DNA of 48,655 nt. It comes from Congzhengia sp045576635. Lineage in GTDB: Bacteria; Bacillota; Clostridia; UBA1381; UBA9506. A program made the position numbers and the translations under genes. Each line of letters opens with the position of its first letter. Position 1 is the stretch's first letter. Below the pieces are notes generated by a model that was not told where the DNA came from, did no database searches, and saw only the letters and a list, made by a program, of their open reading frames with translations. Shown here piece by piece: positions 41,659 to 48,655 of the stretch. The DNA is taken from NCBI GenBank assembly GCA_045576635.1, contig JAZNGT010000032.1, positions 1 to 48,655 on the forward strand, in the 5' to 3' direction.

Positions 41659-42051
41659 CTAGTCTAACAAAACAGACACGAGCTTTTCATAATAATAATC
41701 GTTAATACACTGCATAGATTTATCTCTACATATTCTGTAAAAATCCTCTTTTTGTTCTACTTCATATTCACAAAGACTTATGTATGGTAGAATGTTCTGC
41801 GGTATACTAAAACAGTTTCTTTCAATATTTACGATTTCTGCTCCTGAATACAAATGTCTAATATATGTTTTAGCTGAATGTCCATTTTCTTTTTCAGAGG
41901 CAACATTTAGTTTCTTAATTATCGTTTCAAATTGCTCCTTCGAAAATAATGAAAAATAATCTTGGTTATTGCAACTTAAAATGTACTCTCCATTCGCCAA
42001 ATCAAAATTAAAAACAAATTTATTATCAATTATCTTACAAGCAGTGTCCAT
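41659..42051 (-). CDS. Divergent MraZ-like (double AbrB fold) protein
   Basis: 130 residues after GGAGATGAATAACA. The layout follows MraZ: a first half-repeat FSLFSKEQFETIIKKLN, and a second with TYIRHLYSGAEIVNIERNCFSIPQNILPYISL, which parallels the MraZ signature of FF.GA.E.E.D..GRI.IP..LR.YA.L. MraZ normally regulates the dcw cell-division cluster and binds tandem GGGA-containing repeats. This copy is far from any dcw gene and lacks the strict DxxGR residues, so it is a distant homologue at best. It could be a local DNA-binding regulator. Confidence 0.55.
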   Translation of the reverse strand: MDTACKIIDNKFVFNFDLANGEYILSCNNQDYFSLFSKEQFETIIKKLNVASEKENGHSAKTYIRHLYSGAEIVNIERNCFSIPQNILPYISLCEYEVEQKEDFYRICRDKSMQCINDYYYEKLVSVLLD

Positions 42052-42110
42052 TGTTATTCATCTCCTTTTGAATATCTCCGGTAACTTTTATATTTTTAAA
42101 TACTGTCATT

Positions 42111-42593
42111 TTACTCTCCCCACAAATCTTTTTTGGATATAACAGTCTTCACGTTTTCTCCTGTCACAATCGAGCAAATATTAAAAAAAAGTCCTTCTTC
42201 GTCAACCAGGTATTCAACCGGCCCTGTGGTCAATATTGCTTCTTTTACATAATACCATTTTTTGCCGCAATTGGTACTTGCATAAATTTTCGCGGACACT
42301 TGATGCATACCTATACCATGCAGGTCCAATACCGCAACGCAGTTTGGATTGCCTATATAAAAGTAATTTATGTGTTTTTCCTCATTTTCTGTAAGTTCTT
42401 CATTTGTTGTTTTCCTTGATAATAACTCAAGTTCTTCCTCTTGTGTCAGAGGTGTAGGTTCTTCAATAATAATTTCTTCGTCATCTATTTCTTCAATGAT
42501 CTCCTGTGAAGGAAAAGGTGCCTCTACTTTTTCAGTCTCGCCACACCCTGACAACAATAATATCACAAAAATAGCACAAAAAATTTTTTTCAT
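42111..42593 (-). CDS. Predicted lipoprotein with acidic linker
   Basis: 160 residues; the start is the Met after GGGAGGATTAAACAAA. Signal peptide with lipobox LLSGC (Cys about 17), then a very acidic linker (IIEEIDDEEIIIEEPTP) and a C-terminal domain. STNCGKKW in that domain resembles an Asp-box turn (SxDxGxxW) of beta-propeller or sialidase-like proteins, here single. Anchored outside the cell membrane. Follows the 42599 gene by 5 bases. Function unknown. Confidence 0.8.
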   Translation of the reverse strand: MKKIFCAIFVILLLSGCGETEKVEAPFPSQEIIEEIDDEEIIIEEPTPLTQEEELELLSRKTTNEELTENEEKHINYFYIGNPNCVAVLDLHGIGMHQVSAKIYASTNCGKKWYYVKEAILTTGPVEYLVDEEGLFFNICSIVTGENVKTVISKKDLWGE

Positions 42594-42598
42594 TTTGT

Positions 42599-43306
42599 TT
42601 AATCCTCCCTGTAATCTGTAAAACAAGTCAATTTGCGTGCATTTTCGGGTTTGGGTATTTCTTCGCACGAAAGTACCGATAATGAAAACTCATGTGCCAA
42701 TACAGTCATCCTCATATATGCACCTGCTTTGAAATTCATCTTTTTTTGCAAATTTGCATCGTATACTATAAGCCATTGATACCATAAGTTTTCATCGAAC
42801 GAATATAAGCAGCATTCCGTAGCTTTTCCATCTGCATTTCTTCTCTCTAAGTTTCCTATCTGTCCCTTAATATCAAATACTATTTTAGGATTCATCTTAT
42901 ATTTTTCGCTTGCATCAAACAATAATGTTTGCTCTGTTGCCAAGGAATAAATTGCGGTTTCGTCAACAATTTTATAATCAAAAATAATATTTTCTCCGTT
43001 AATTTCAGCGGAAATAACACTATAAAAAGCATTATTTACAAGCACTCCAAATTCTGCACAATAATCCGGATCCAAAATAGCTTCAGTTACCTCTCCATTA
43101 TCATGCAATAAGGATATGTTAAAAGGTTTTGCAGTCTTAAACTCAAGATGATTAAAAGACAACTTTACAATATGAGTATATTTCTCGGGATTTTCATACA
43201 CATCTTTAAGTTTTTTCACATTTTCGTTAACTTTCTCTCTTGAACTTTCAATTGCTTTCTCCATTGGGCCATCTATATCAATTCTTCTTGCTTTTTTAGT
43301 CCTCAT
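42599..43306 (-). CDS. Unknown protein, no signal
   Basis: 235 residues after GGAGGGAA, overlapping the upstream membrane-protein gene by 11 bases. Not recognised. The N-terminus is basic and helical (MRTKKARRIDIDG), the rest mainly beta strands (VKLSFNHLEFKTAKPFNISLL, GENIIFDYKIVDETAIYSL), with two adjacent Cys (ECCLYSF). No membrane helix. Lying between a membrane protein and a lipoprotein, it may be the cytoplasmic partner of an envelope complex. Confidence 0.68.
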   Translation of the reverse strand: MRTKKARRIDIDGPMEKAIESSREKVNENVKKLKDVYENPEKYTHIVKLSFNHLEFKTAKPFNISLLHDNGEVTEAILDPDYCAEFGVLVNNAFYSVISAEINGENIIFDYKIVDETAIYSLATEQTLLFDASEKYKMNPKIVFDIKGQIGNLERRNADGKATECCLYSFDENLWYQWLIVYDANLQKKMNFKAGAYMRMTVLAHEFSLSVLSCEEIPKPENARKLTCFTDYRED

Positions 43307-44048
43307 ACATTTCCCTCCATGTCAAATAATACTTGTCGTCATTAATAGTCAATTTATACCATTCATAATCCATTATTTTGCTAACTCTTTCGTCAAGACA
43401 TATTCTGCTATTTATAATCCTGATTTGCTCTTCGTGTGTTTCCTCACTTTCGACAATCGGACAAATGGTAACATTTCCTTCTTCGTCCTTTTCCATTGTA
43501 ACTGGTCCGTCAGGAATAACTCCTTCGGCAAAACGCACAAATTTATTTGTAACTGTAACAACATCTTCTTCATACATTAAATTTAATTTGTCCATTATAG
43601 TATTTTCTACGACATCGCCCCATTTTTTTGTATCCCATAAGAAGTGAATAAGATAAATTGCAAGGTAATAAAGTGGACAAAAAATCGTTCGCCAAATATA
43701 AGCTCCTATAAATTTCTCCATAAATATATGATTAGCAATTGATAATCGAGCATCAAGAGGCAGGTTTATGCCAAGTGACCAAATCATTGCATCTATGTAT
43801 TGTGGAATTAATGTTATGCCAACTCCTATAAATACTACAATTACGGCTCCTGTTATTGTGTTTTTGCATTTTCTTAAAAGCCAACCTGATATTAGCCACA
43901 TCAAAAAGCCTTTTCCTGCTAATTCTGATATTTTCATTAGTATGTATTCAACTATATTGTCAGGCGATGATATCTTAGCCATAAATATCCATAATAGTGG
44001 TATACCAACTATCAAAATGTTGTATCCTATATCCTTTAATCTTTTCAT
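43296..44048 (-). CDS. Unknown four-helix membrane protein
   Basis: 250 residues; the Met after AAGGAGCGCTTTAAA is taken as start. Four hydrophobic segments (about 7-24, 30-60, 65-92, 118-138) are followed by a soluble tail of about 100 residues rich in Glu (TMEKDEEGNVTICPIVESEETHEE) ending YLTWREMYED. Not recognised. First gene of the 12-gene minus-strand run and first target of the TTCCCA-repeat promoter copy 2, with a leader of about 90 bases. Confidence 0.72.
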   Translation of the reverse strand: MKRLKDIGYNILIVGIPLLWIFMAKISSPDNIVEYILMKISELAGKGFLMWLISGWLLRKCKNTITGAVIVVFIGVGITLIPQYIDAMIWSLGINLPLDARLSIANHIFMEKFIGAYIWRTIFCPLYYLAIYLIHFLWDTKKWGDVVENTIMDKLNLMYEEDVVTVTNKFVRFAEGVIPDGPVTMEKDEEGNVTICPIVESEETHEEQIRIINSRICLDERVSKIMDYEWYKLTINDDKYYLTWREMYED

Positions 44049-44137
44049 TTTAAAGCGCTCCTTTGTAATAATCCTCAAAATTATTGCAAAAACAACAATA
44101 TTATGATAAAATATGCTTGTTATTTTCTGTTAATTAC

Positions 44138-44204
44138 ATTATATATGAATTTATAAAATTAGTCTATAATGCTTTTATGGGAAAAGATAGTATTTTTGTG
44201 GGAA
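44138..44204 (-). promoter_or_regulatory. TTCCCA-repeat promoter, copy 2 (12-gene run, divergent from STAND gene)
   Basis: Read on the minus strand: TTCCCACAA (44204-44196), TTCCCATAA (44183-44175; 21 bp later), -35 TAGACT (44166-44161) and -10 TATAAT (44143-44138), spacer 17. The distances are identical to copies 1 and 3. The boxes lie 14-43 bases before the STAND gene start. That gene's only -10-like hexamer on the plus strand (TATAAT, 44165-44170) would put its start site inside the repeats, so a bound factor should affect both genes. Confidence 0.8.
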
Positions 44205-44217
44205 AGAGAGTGGAACT

Positions 44218-47200
44218 ATGATTTTTTCTGTTTTGGATTTATTAAATAACGTGCTGAAATCTGATAATAATCTGTACTTTTATATTAATGAAGAAAAAGA
44301 TGTAGAAGTAACAAAGCTTAACCTAACGAAAGATTACGAAAACAAGGTTAAATTAACTCTTCCAAAAGATATATATAAATATATACTTTATCGTTCCCAA
44401 TCTCTAGCGCACAACAAGTGGATGGAAAAGGAAACTCAACAAAAAACCCAAGCATCCAAACAATTTGTTAACGGAACAGATATATCCGAAAGCGGTTCTA
44501 AAAGCAAAAATTCATATATGAAAAAAGAACTTTTAGAAGCTATTGGAAGTTCAATAGCATTTTTAGAAAAAGAATATGAACATATTAAAAGAGTGTTTGA
44601 TTGGACCATTAAAACACGTACATATATCAAGTTGCATCCAGATGAAAGAAGTTTAGGGTACTACAATTCGGAAGATATAGACAATTCATTAAATAACATT
44701 AATATCGATATTGAACGTAATAGATTTTTAGAATCAATTGCAGATTCTTTAAACAACTATAAAATAAATGAAAAATATTGTATAGACAATATTCAAAAAG
44801 AGCTCGGCATTTCATGTAAAGCTAATTCAAAAAATATTGCCCTTTTGTTTACAAGCGCCATTATTATTGCAATTTATAGCAGCAAATTTTATGAAAATGA
44901 AAAATATTTATCTTTAAAAGAAACAATAAAAAAGAATTTAATTACTTATGTGGAAAGTGAATTATCAAACTTGAGCCCTAAAGAAACCATAATAAAAAAC
45001 GATTTTTTACCATTTGAAAACTATATCCCTCGCCAAAAGGAAGCCGAACTTCTTTTAAACTATCTTAGCAATGGTAAAAAACCTATAAGTATCACGGGAC
45101 AAGGTGGATTAGGTAAAAGTGAATTCATTAGGCATTTTGCATACGAAAACAAGAAAAAATACAATTTTATTTTTCTACATTTCAATACGAATATAAAAAA
45201 TACAGTCGCTGATATTTGTTTGTCAAATGAAAACGATATCAAATTTGAATATATCAACGAAGAAAGAATCGCACGTACTATTGACGAAATATATGAATTC
45301 AAGATGAATGTACTTCGTCGGCAAGATGAAAACACCGTACTGATTATAGACAACTTCGATGCTGGTGACGATACCAAAAATATATGCAAAGATAAGTGCT
45401 ATAAGGAGCTCCTAGAGTTGCCTGTAGGTGTAATTTTTACAACACGTGCAAAATTAGACGGAATAGACATTTATCCAGTATATATGGAAGAGATGTCTAC
45501 AGAACAGCTTTTAGACTTAATGAATAGTTATGATTATGTAAATAACAATATCAGTAATGAGACGCTCAAAGAAATTATTGCCTTAGCCTCTTCACATACA
45601 TTGACAGTAGATTTAATCGCTCGCCTTTTAAATGGTAATGGACTCACAAGAATCTCTGCAAGTGAAATGATTGAAAAATTAAAAATTCAGGATTATGACA
45701 CAAAAGAAGTGATTTCAAACTATAACAGAGATAATTATGAAGGGAAAATAATAGAACATCTTAACAAACTCTTTAATCTTTCTTCGCTTAGTGAAGAAGC
45801 AAAATATGTAATGTCTTGTGTTGCCCTATTATCAAACCTGGGACTTAATTCTGAACTGTTTTTGAATGCAATCGGCGAAGAACACGAAAGAACTATTGTA
45901 CAATTGTCAGATAGCGGTTGGATAAAAATAATACATAATGATATTTTTGTACATTCACTGATAAAAGCAGTATGCTCTAACATTAACGATACGGCTCCAT
46001 CCTATAAAAATTGTCATGGATTCATTTATAAATTAATGCACATTCGTTCTGTCGAAAACGACATTGAAAAGCTCTTTTCAGAAAAAATCGCTAATCAAGT
46101 TATAGACATATTGAAATGTGCTGTGCCCCCAAAAACTAAATTAAGCAATTTAAAGAGATCAAGGATGTTCTATGCTATTCACAGAGAATATAATATGGTT
46201 ATGGGAAATCTGGAGAAAGCATATAAATACATTGAAAAAGCTCGCAGCGAACTTTTATATATAATGCCAACAGGGGCTATTAATATAATAAAACTAGATA
46301 AAGAACGAGGCTTAATCGCGTCCAAAAGAAATCGACATGACTTGGCAATAAACATTCTTTCGCGTGCTTATAATTCAATCAATGAACTTATTGATAATAA
46401 TATTGAACACAAAACCGAACTTATGCTTGAGAAATCTTCAATCTGCACCTATTTAGGACATACATTTATAATGATGTGTTCTGTAGAAAACACAGACTAT
46501 CTTAAAACATCATTAAAATTTTACACTGAAGCATTAGACATTAATAAAGAAATATATGGTGATATTAATTACAATGTGGCCGTTTCATATATAAATGTGG
46601 GTTCTGTTTTATCACTGATTTCCGAAGATGATATGGCATCAAACTGTCTTCAAACTGCAATAGACTATATTGAGAACCAGCCTGGAAGTGATTCTGATAT
46701 TAATTTATCAAGGGCATATACCCATTTAGCCTTAACAAATAGTAATGCCAATGATTTTCTTAGTTCAATTAGCAACCTGGAAAAATCATATATAATTGCA
46801 TTAAAAAAGTTCCCAGAAAACTCATTTCATCATATCTCTCTGTATGAAAGAATGTACCAGATGTATTTTGCTATTCAAGATTATAAAAATGCAATAAAAT
46901 ATATGAAATTATTAATTGATATTTTTATTATAAGAGAGGATAAAAATCTGTGGAAGATTTTTAATCTTTATGACAAAATTGCATATTCTTATTACAAAAA
47001 TAGCATGTGCACGGACGCTTTAGAATATTGGAGCAAAGCAGAAAACTTATTAAATGAAATTGACCCAGATAATGGGCACAAATCATTGAGAATCGTTATG
47101 AATAAAGCATCTATGAACAGAAGATTAGGAAATATCGATGAAGCTATATCTCTTTATAACAAAGCGCTTACATTCATTGATTTTTCTAATAATAAACCTG

Positions 47201-47490
47201 CTGATATGTTCTTAATCTTATGTGGAAAGGGTCTTTCTTTTCATAAAATGGGAGATATTAAATTAGCAGAAGAAATGTATGATAATGCTTTTGCCTTAAA
47301 TGTTGATATTGTAGACCCAGTCATGGGGGAACTATGCACAATAATAGGCAATAAATATATAAATGAAAAAAATAAAAATAAAGCCATGAGATTTTTTAAA
47401 AAGGGCCTAGATATTTATAATCAAGATCCAGGAGCTAACGAGGTTGAACTTGCCAGCCTTTCAAAGACGTATATAGAATTGTCTTCTTAA
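44218..47490 (+). CDS. STAND NTPase with TPR repeats
   Basis: 1090 residues. Residues 1-260 are an unrecognised, mostly helical N-terminal domain, a likely effector position. The NTPase follows: an IPRQKE lead-in near 270, Walker A GQGGLGKS (294-301), Walker B VLIID (374-378) and a sensor FTTR at 407-410, the layout of NB-ARC/NACHT-type STAND proteins. A winged-helix-like region (500-600) precedes about ten TPR-like helix pairs (660-1085; for example TSLKFYTEALDINKEIYGD and IDEAISLYNKALTFI). STAND proteins are switch ATPases; many act in phage defence (Avs, bNACHT) or as regulators (MalT, GutR types). No nearby nuclease or protease domain decides between them. Start follows a weak GAGAGTGG. 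Confidence 0.87.
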   Translation: MIFSVLDLLNNVLKSDNNLYFYINEEKDVEVTKLNLTKDYENKVKLTLPKDIYKYILYRSQSLAHNKWMEKETQQKTQASKQFVNGTDISESGSKSKNSYMKKELLEAIGSSIAFLEKEYEHIKRVFDWTIKTRTYIKLHPDERSLGYYNSEDIDNSLNNINIDIERNRFLESIADSLNNYKINEKYCIDNIQKELGISCKANSKNIALLFTSAIIIAIYSSKFYENEKYLSLKETIKKNLITYVESELSNLSPKETIIKNDFLPFENYIPRQKEAELLLNYLSNGKKPISITGQGGLGKSEFIRHFAYENKKKYNFIFLHFNTNIKNTVADICLSNENDIKFEYINEERIARTIDEIYEFKMNVLRRQDENTVLIIDNFDAGDDTKNICKDKCYKELLELPVGVIFTTRAKLDGIDIYPVYMEEMSTEQLLDLMNSYDYVNNNISNETLKEIIALASSHTLTVDLIARLLNGNGLTRISASEMIEKLKIQDYDTKEVISNYNRDNYEGKIIEHLNKLFNLSSLSEEAKYVMSCVALLSNLGLNSELFLNAIGEEHERTIVQLSDSGWIKIIHNDIFVHSLIKAVCSNINDTAPSYKNCHGFIYKLMHIRSVENDIEKLFSEKIANQVIDILKCAVPPKTKLSNLKRSRMFYAIHREYNMVMGNLEKAYKYIEKARSELLYIMPTGAINIIKLDKERGLIASKRNRHDLAINILSRAYNSINELIDNNIEHKTELMLEKSSICTYLGHTFIMMCSVENTDYLKTSLKFYTEALDINKEIYGDINYNVAVSYINVGSVLSLISEDDMASNCLQTAIDYIENQPGSDSDINLSRAYTHLALTNSNANDFLSSISNLEKSYIIALKKFPENSFHHISLYERMYQMYFAIQDYKNAIKYMKLLIDIFIIREDKNLWKIFNLYDKIAYSYYKNSMCTDALEYWSKAENLLNEIDPDNGHKSLRIVMNKASMNRRLGNIDEAISLYNKALTFIDFSNNKPADMFLILCGKGLSFHKMGDIKLAEEMYDNAFALNVDIVDPVMGELCTIIGNKYINEKNKNKAMRFFKKGLDIYNQDPGANEVELASLSKTYIELSS

Positions 47491-47494
47491 TTTT

Positions 47495-47528
47495 AAAACA
47501 CGGAGTTTCAGCATTAACTCCGTGTTTT
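47495..47528 (+). terminator. Terminator of the STAND gene
   Basis: 13-bp stem AAAACACGGAGTT / AACTCCGTGTTTT with an 8-base loop, 5 bases past the stop, followed by a T-rich stretch. Confidence 0.88.
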
Positions 47529-47545
47529 AGTTTTTATAGGGAATA

Positions 47546-47612
47546 TTCCCACAATTAATATGCGTTTTCCCATAACTATGCTGTTGTCTTTCACTAATTG
47601 TTGCAGTATAAT
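47546..47612 (+). promoter_or_regulatory. TTCCCA-repeat promoter, copy 3 (repeat membrane protein)
   Basis: TTCCCACAA (47546-47554), TTCCCATAA (47567-47575), -35 TTGTCT (47584-47589), 17-bp spacer, -10 TATAAT (47607-47612). Same geometry as copies 1 and 2. The leader to the start codon is about 22 bases. Confidence 0.8.
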
Positions 47613-47640
47613 TAACTTACAACGAAAGGAGATTTTTAAA

Positions 47641-48432
47641 ATGACTGAATTATATATGGGCTATGGATTAAATAAAACTTATTTGGGTTACTGTGAAAAT
47701 GGAGATATATACAAAGGACAGGGTCTAAACAAAACTTTCATTGGCACCTACGAAAACGGAGAAATATATAAAGGTTGTGGATTGAATAAAACTTATATTG
47801 GATATTATTCAAATGGCGAAGTTTATAAAGGATATGGCATTAACAAAGATTTTATAGGTTCTTATAAAAGCGGCGATATCATTAAAGGATATGGACTAAA
47901 TAAAACTTATATCGGTTCCTATAAAGGTATTGAAGGTGGTGCCGCTGCTGCCACTTTGTTACTGTTGTTAGAACTGACTGTTGAAGATGAAAAATCAAAA
48001 TCAGAAAGTATTAATTACACCCATAAAATTGATAATCCTAATAATACATCTCCTAGCAATCCAAAAGGAAATATACCATCGGGTTCTCTATTGACTTTTT
48101 GTATTTTATTTTTTATTGGTGCAATACCGCCATTTTGTGAGAGATTCGCCGAATATTTATACCTGCTTTTTTATATGATTATTCCTGGGTTAGTATTAAT
48201 TATATCAACATTCATTAAATATTTTTCCAAACGGAAGAAGAGTTTTTCAAGATTTATTATCGGATGCTTAAAAGGTTTTGTATCAATGATTATTATAATA
48301 CCTATTATACACACTATCATTCATACTTACAATGATGTACAGATAGTAAATAGTGACTTTGCTATTAATACATGCGCTATCCTTATAACTTTGATAGGTG
48401 GGGTATTAAACTCAAGTTGTAAGGTAAATTAG
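47641..48432 (+). CDS. Membrane protein with five 19-residue beta-type repeats
   Basis: 263 residues after GAAAGGAG; an upstream ATG at 47560 lies inside the promoter and is rejected. Residues 5-95 are five tandem repeats of the pattern YKGxGLNKTYIGxYxNGEI, resembling beta-flower or MORN-type strand repeats. A short Gly/Ala/Leu-rich segment (GGAAAATLLLLLEL) and a polar linker follow, then three to four membrane helices from about 148 to 260. No signal peptide. Not assigned to a family. The unusual promoter links it to the toxin and the 12-gene run. Confidence 0.78.
   Translation: MTELYMGYGLNKTYLGYCENGDIYKGQGLNKTFIGTYENGEIYKGCGLNKTYIGYYSNGEVYKGYGINKDFIGSYKSGDIIKGYGLNKTYIGSYKGIEGGAAAATLLLLLELTVEDEKSKSESINYTHKIDNPNNTSPSNPKGNIPSGSLLTFCILFFIGAIPPFCERFAEYLYLLFYMIIPGLVLIISTFIKYFSKRKKSFSRFIIGCLKGFVSMIIIIPIIHTIIHTYNDVQIVNSDFAINTCAILITLIGGVLNSSCKVN
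47653..47925 (+). repeat. Five tandem 57-bp coding repeats
   Basis: Each 57-bp unit encodes a 19-residue YKGxGLNKTYIG block. Units vary at third positions and at the xY and xG residues, so the array is diverged rather than freshly amplified. Confidence 0.85.
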
Positions 48433-48514
48433 ATACAAACAAATATCAAATAATAGACCTTAACTTCGCATAAAAAATAGCATCTACTTATTTAGAAAAA
48501 GTTTAACAAAACAA

Positions 48515-48655
48515 ATTCCTCGTATAATAAAAGTAATAGTTTTTAGGGTTCTTCTCTAAAAATTATGATATACTTGTTTAGATGCTGTGGATTGGTCAAA
48601 ATTCCTACCACACGATGGTTGTACGAAGGCTCCAACCACAGCCTCTTTGCAGTTT
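48515..48655. repeat. Right copy of 141-bp terminal inverted repeat
   Basis: Exact reverse complement of bases 1-141. Read outward, an ATG at about 48568 opens a frame (MIYLFRCCGL) running off the end; it is not recognised as a transposase start. The gap 48433-48514 before it holds no feature. Confidence 0.9.

Noticed and set aside
47560..47640. Upstream ATG extending the repeat membrane protein
   Set aside because: It lies within the TTCCCA promoter, before the -10 element, so it cannot be transcribed from it; the ATG at 47641 has GAAAGGAG.
47653..47925. CRISPR-like array
   Set aside because: The 57-bp periodicity is a protein-coding repeat with silent variation; no constant repeats with unique spacers and no cas genes occur in the window.
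1..48655. Prophage, integrative element or linear replicon spanning the window
   Set aside because: No integrase, relaxase, capsid, portal or terminase gene is seen, and the middle 29 kb is ordinary chromosomal content.

Overview
The window reads as one contig from a low-GC, endospore-forming member of the Clostridia (Bacillota), probably assembled from a gut-type metagenome. Sporulation genes (spoIIP and a GerA/SpoVAF-type germination gene), an S-layer-homology protein, a meso-diaminopimelate dehydrogenase, a class I fumarase and a choloylglycine-hydrolase-family enzyme support this; the species cannot be named. Both ends carry the same perfect 141-bp sequence in inverted orientation. This most likely reflects a repeat longer than the assembler k-mer flanking the segment on both sides, not a true linear-element terminus.

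Layout. (1) 1-3,389: AT-rich accessory DNA with a repeat end, a gene-poor stretch, a small winged-helix gene and a KAP-family P-loop NTPase. (2) 3,390-32,973: a conserved chromosomal block. It holds lysS, tRNA-Arg(CCU), a secreted subtilisin-like protease, an E2-acyltransferase-like protein lacking its catalytic His, an amino-sugar operon (glmM, a left-handed beta-helix protein, nagB), an LtaS-like sulfatase, two-subunit fumarase, glnA, a bile-salt/penicillin-V-hydrolase-like enzyme, a PutP-type symporter, ddh plus an AEC permease, an SLH protein, gerA and spoIIP, birA, an M24 peptidase, comM/yifB, a broken tRNA-Leu and an intact tRNA-Leu(CAG). Most genes are on the minus strand, in short units ended by clear hairpin terminators. 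(3) 32,974-48,514: an AT-rich accessory island directly after the tRNA-Leu pair. It holds a Sec-exported barnase-type toxin with its barstar-type antitoxin, a tight 12-gene minus-strand run of mostly unrecognised genes (with GNAT, NUDIX fusion, MraZ-like, DUF1292-like, S51-like, lipoprotein and membrane proteins), a STAND NTPase with TPRs, and a membrane protein with five 19-residue repeats.

The strongest new observation is a promoter architecture found three times, all in the right-hand island. Two 9-bp boxes of the form TTCCCAYAA and TTCCCATRA lie exactly 21 bp apart. A -35 element follows at a fixed distance, then a 17-bp spacer and a TATAAT-like -10. The distances are identical to the base in all three copies. 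They sit before the toxin gene, before the first gene of the 12-gene run (overlapping the start of the divergent STAND gene), and before the repeat-containing membrane protein. This suggests that a secreted toxin/immunity pair, an operon of unknown envelope and cytoplasmic proteins, and a repeat membrane protein form one regulon controlled by a factor not encoded here. The 9-bp repeats two helical turns apart, just upstream of -35, resemble LytTR-type activator sites in format only.
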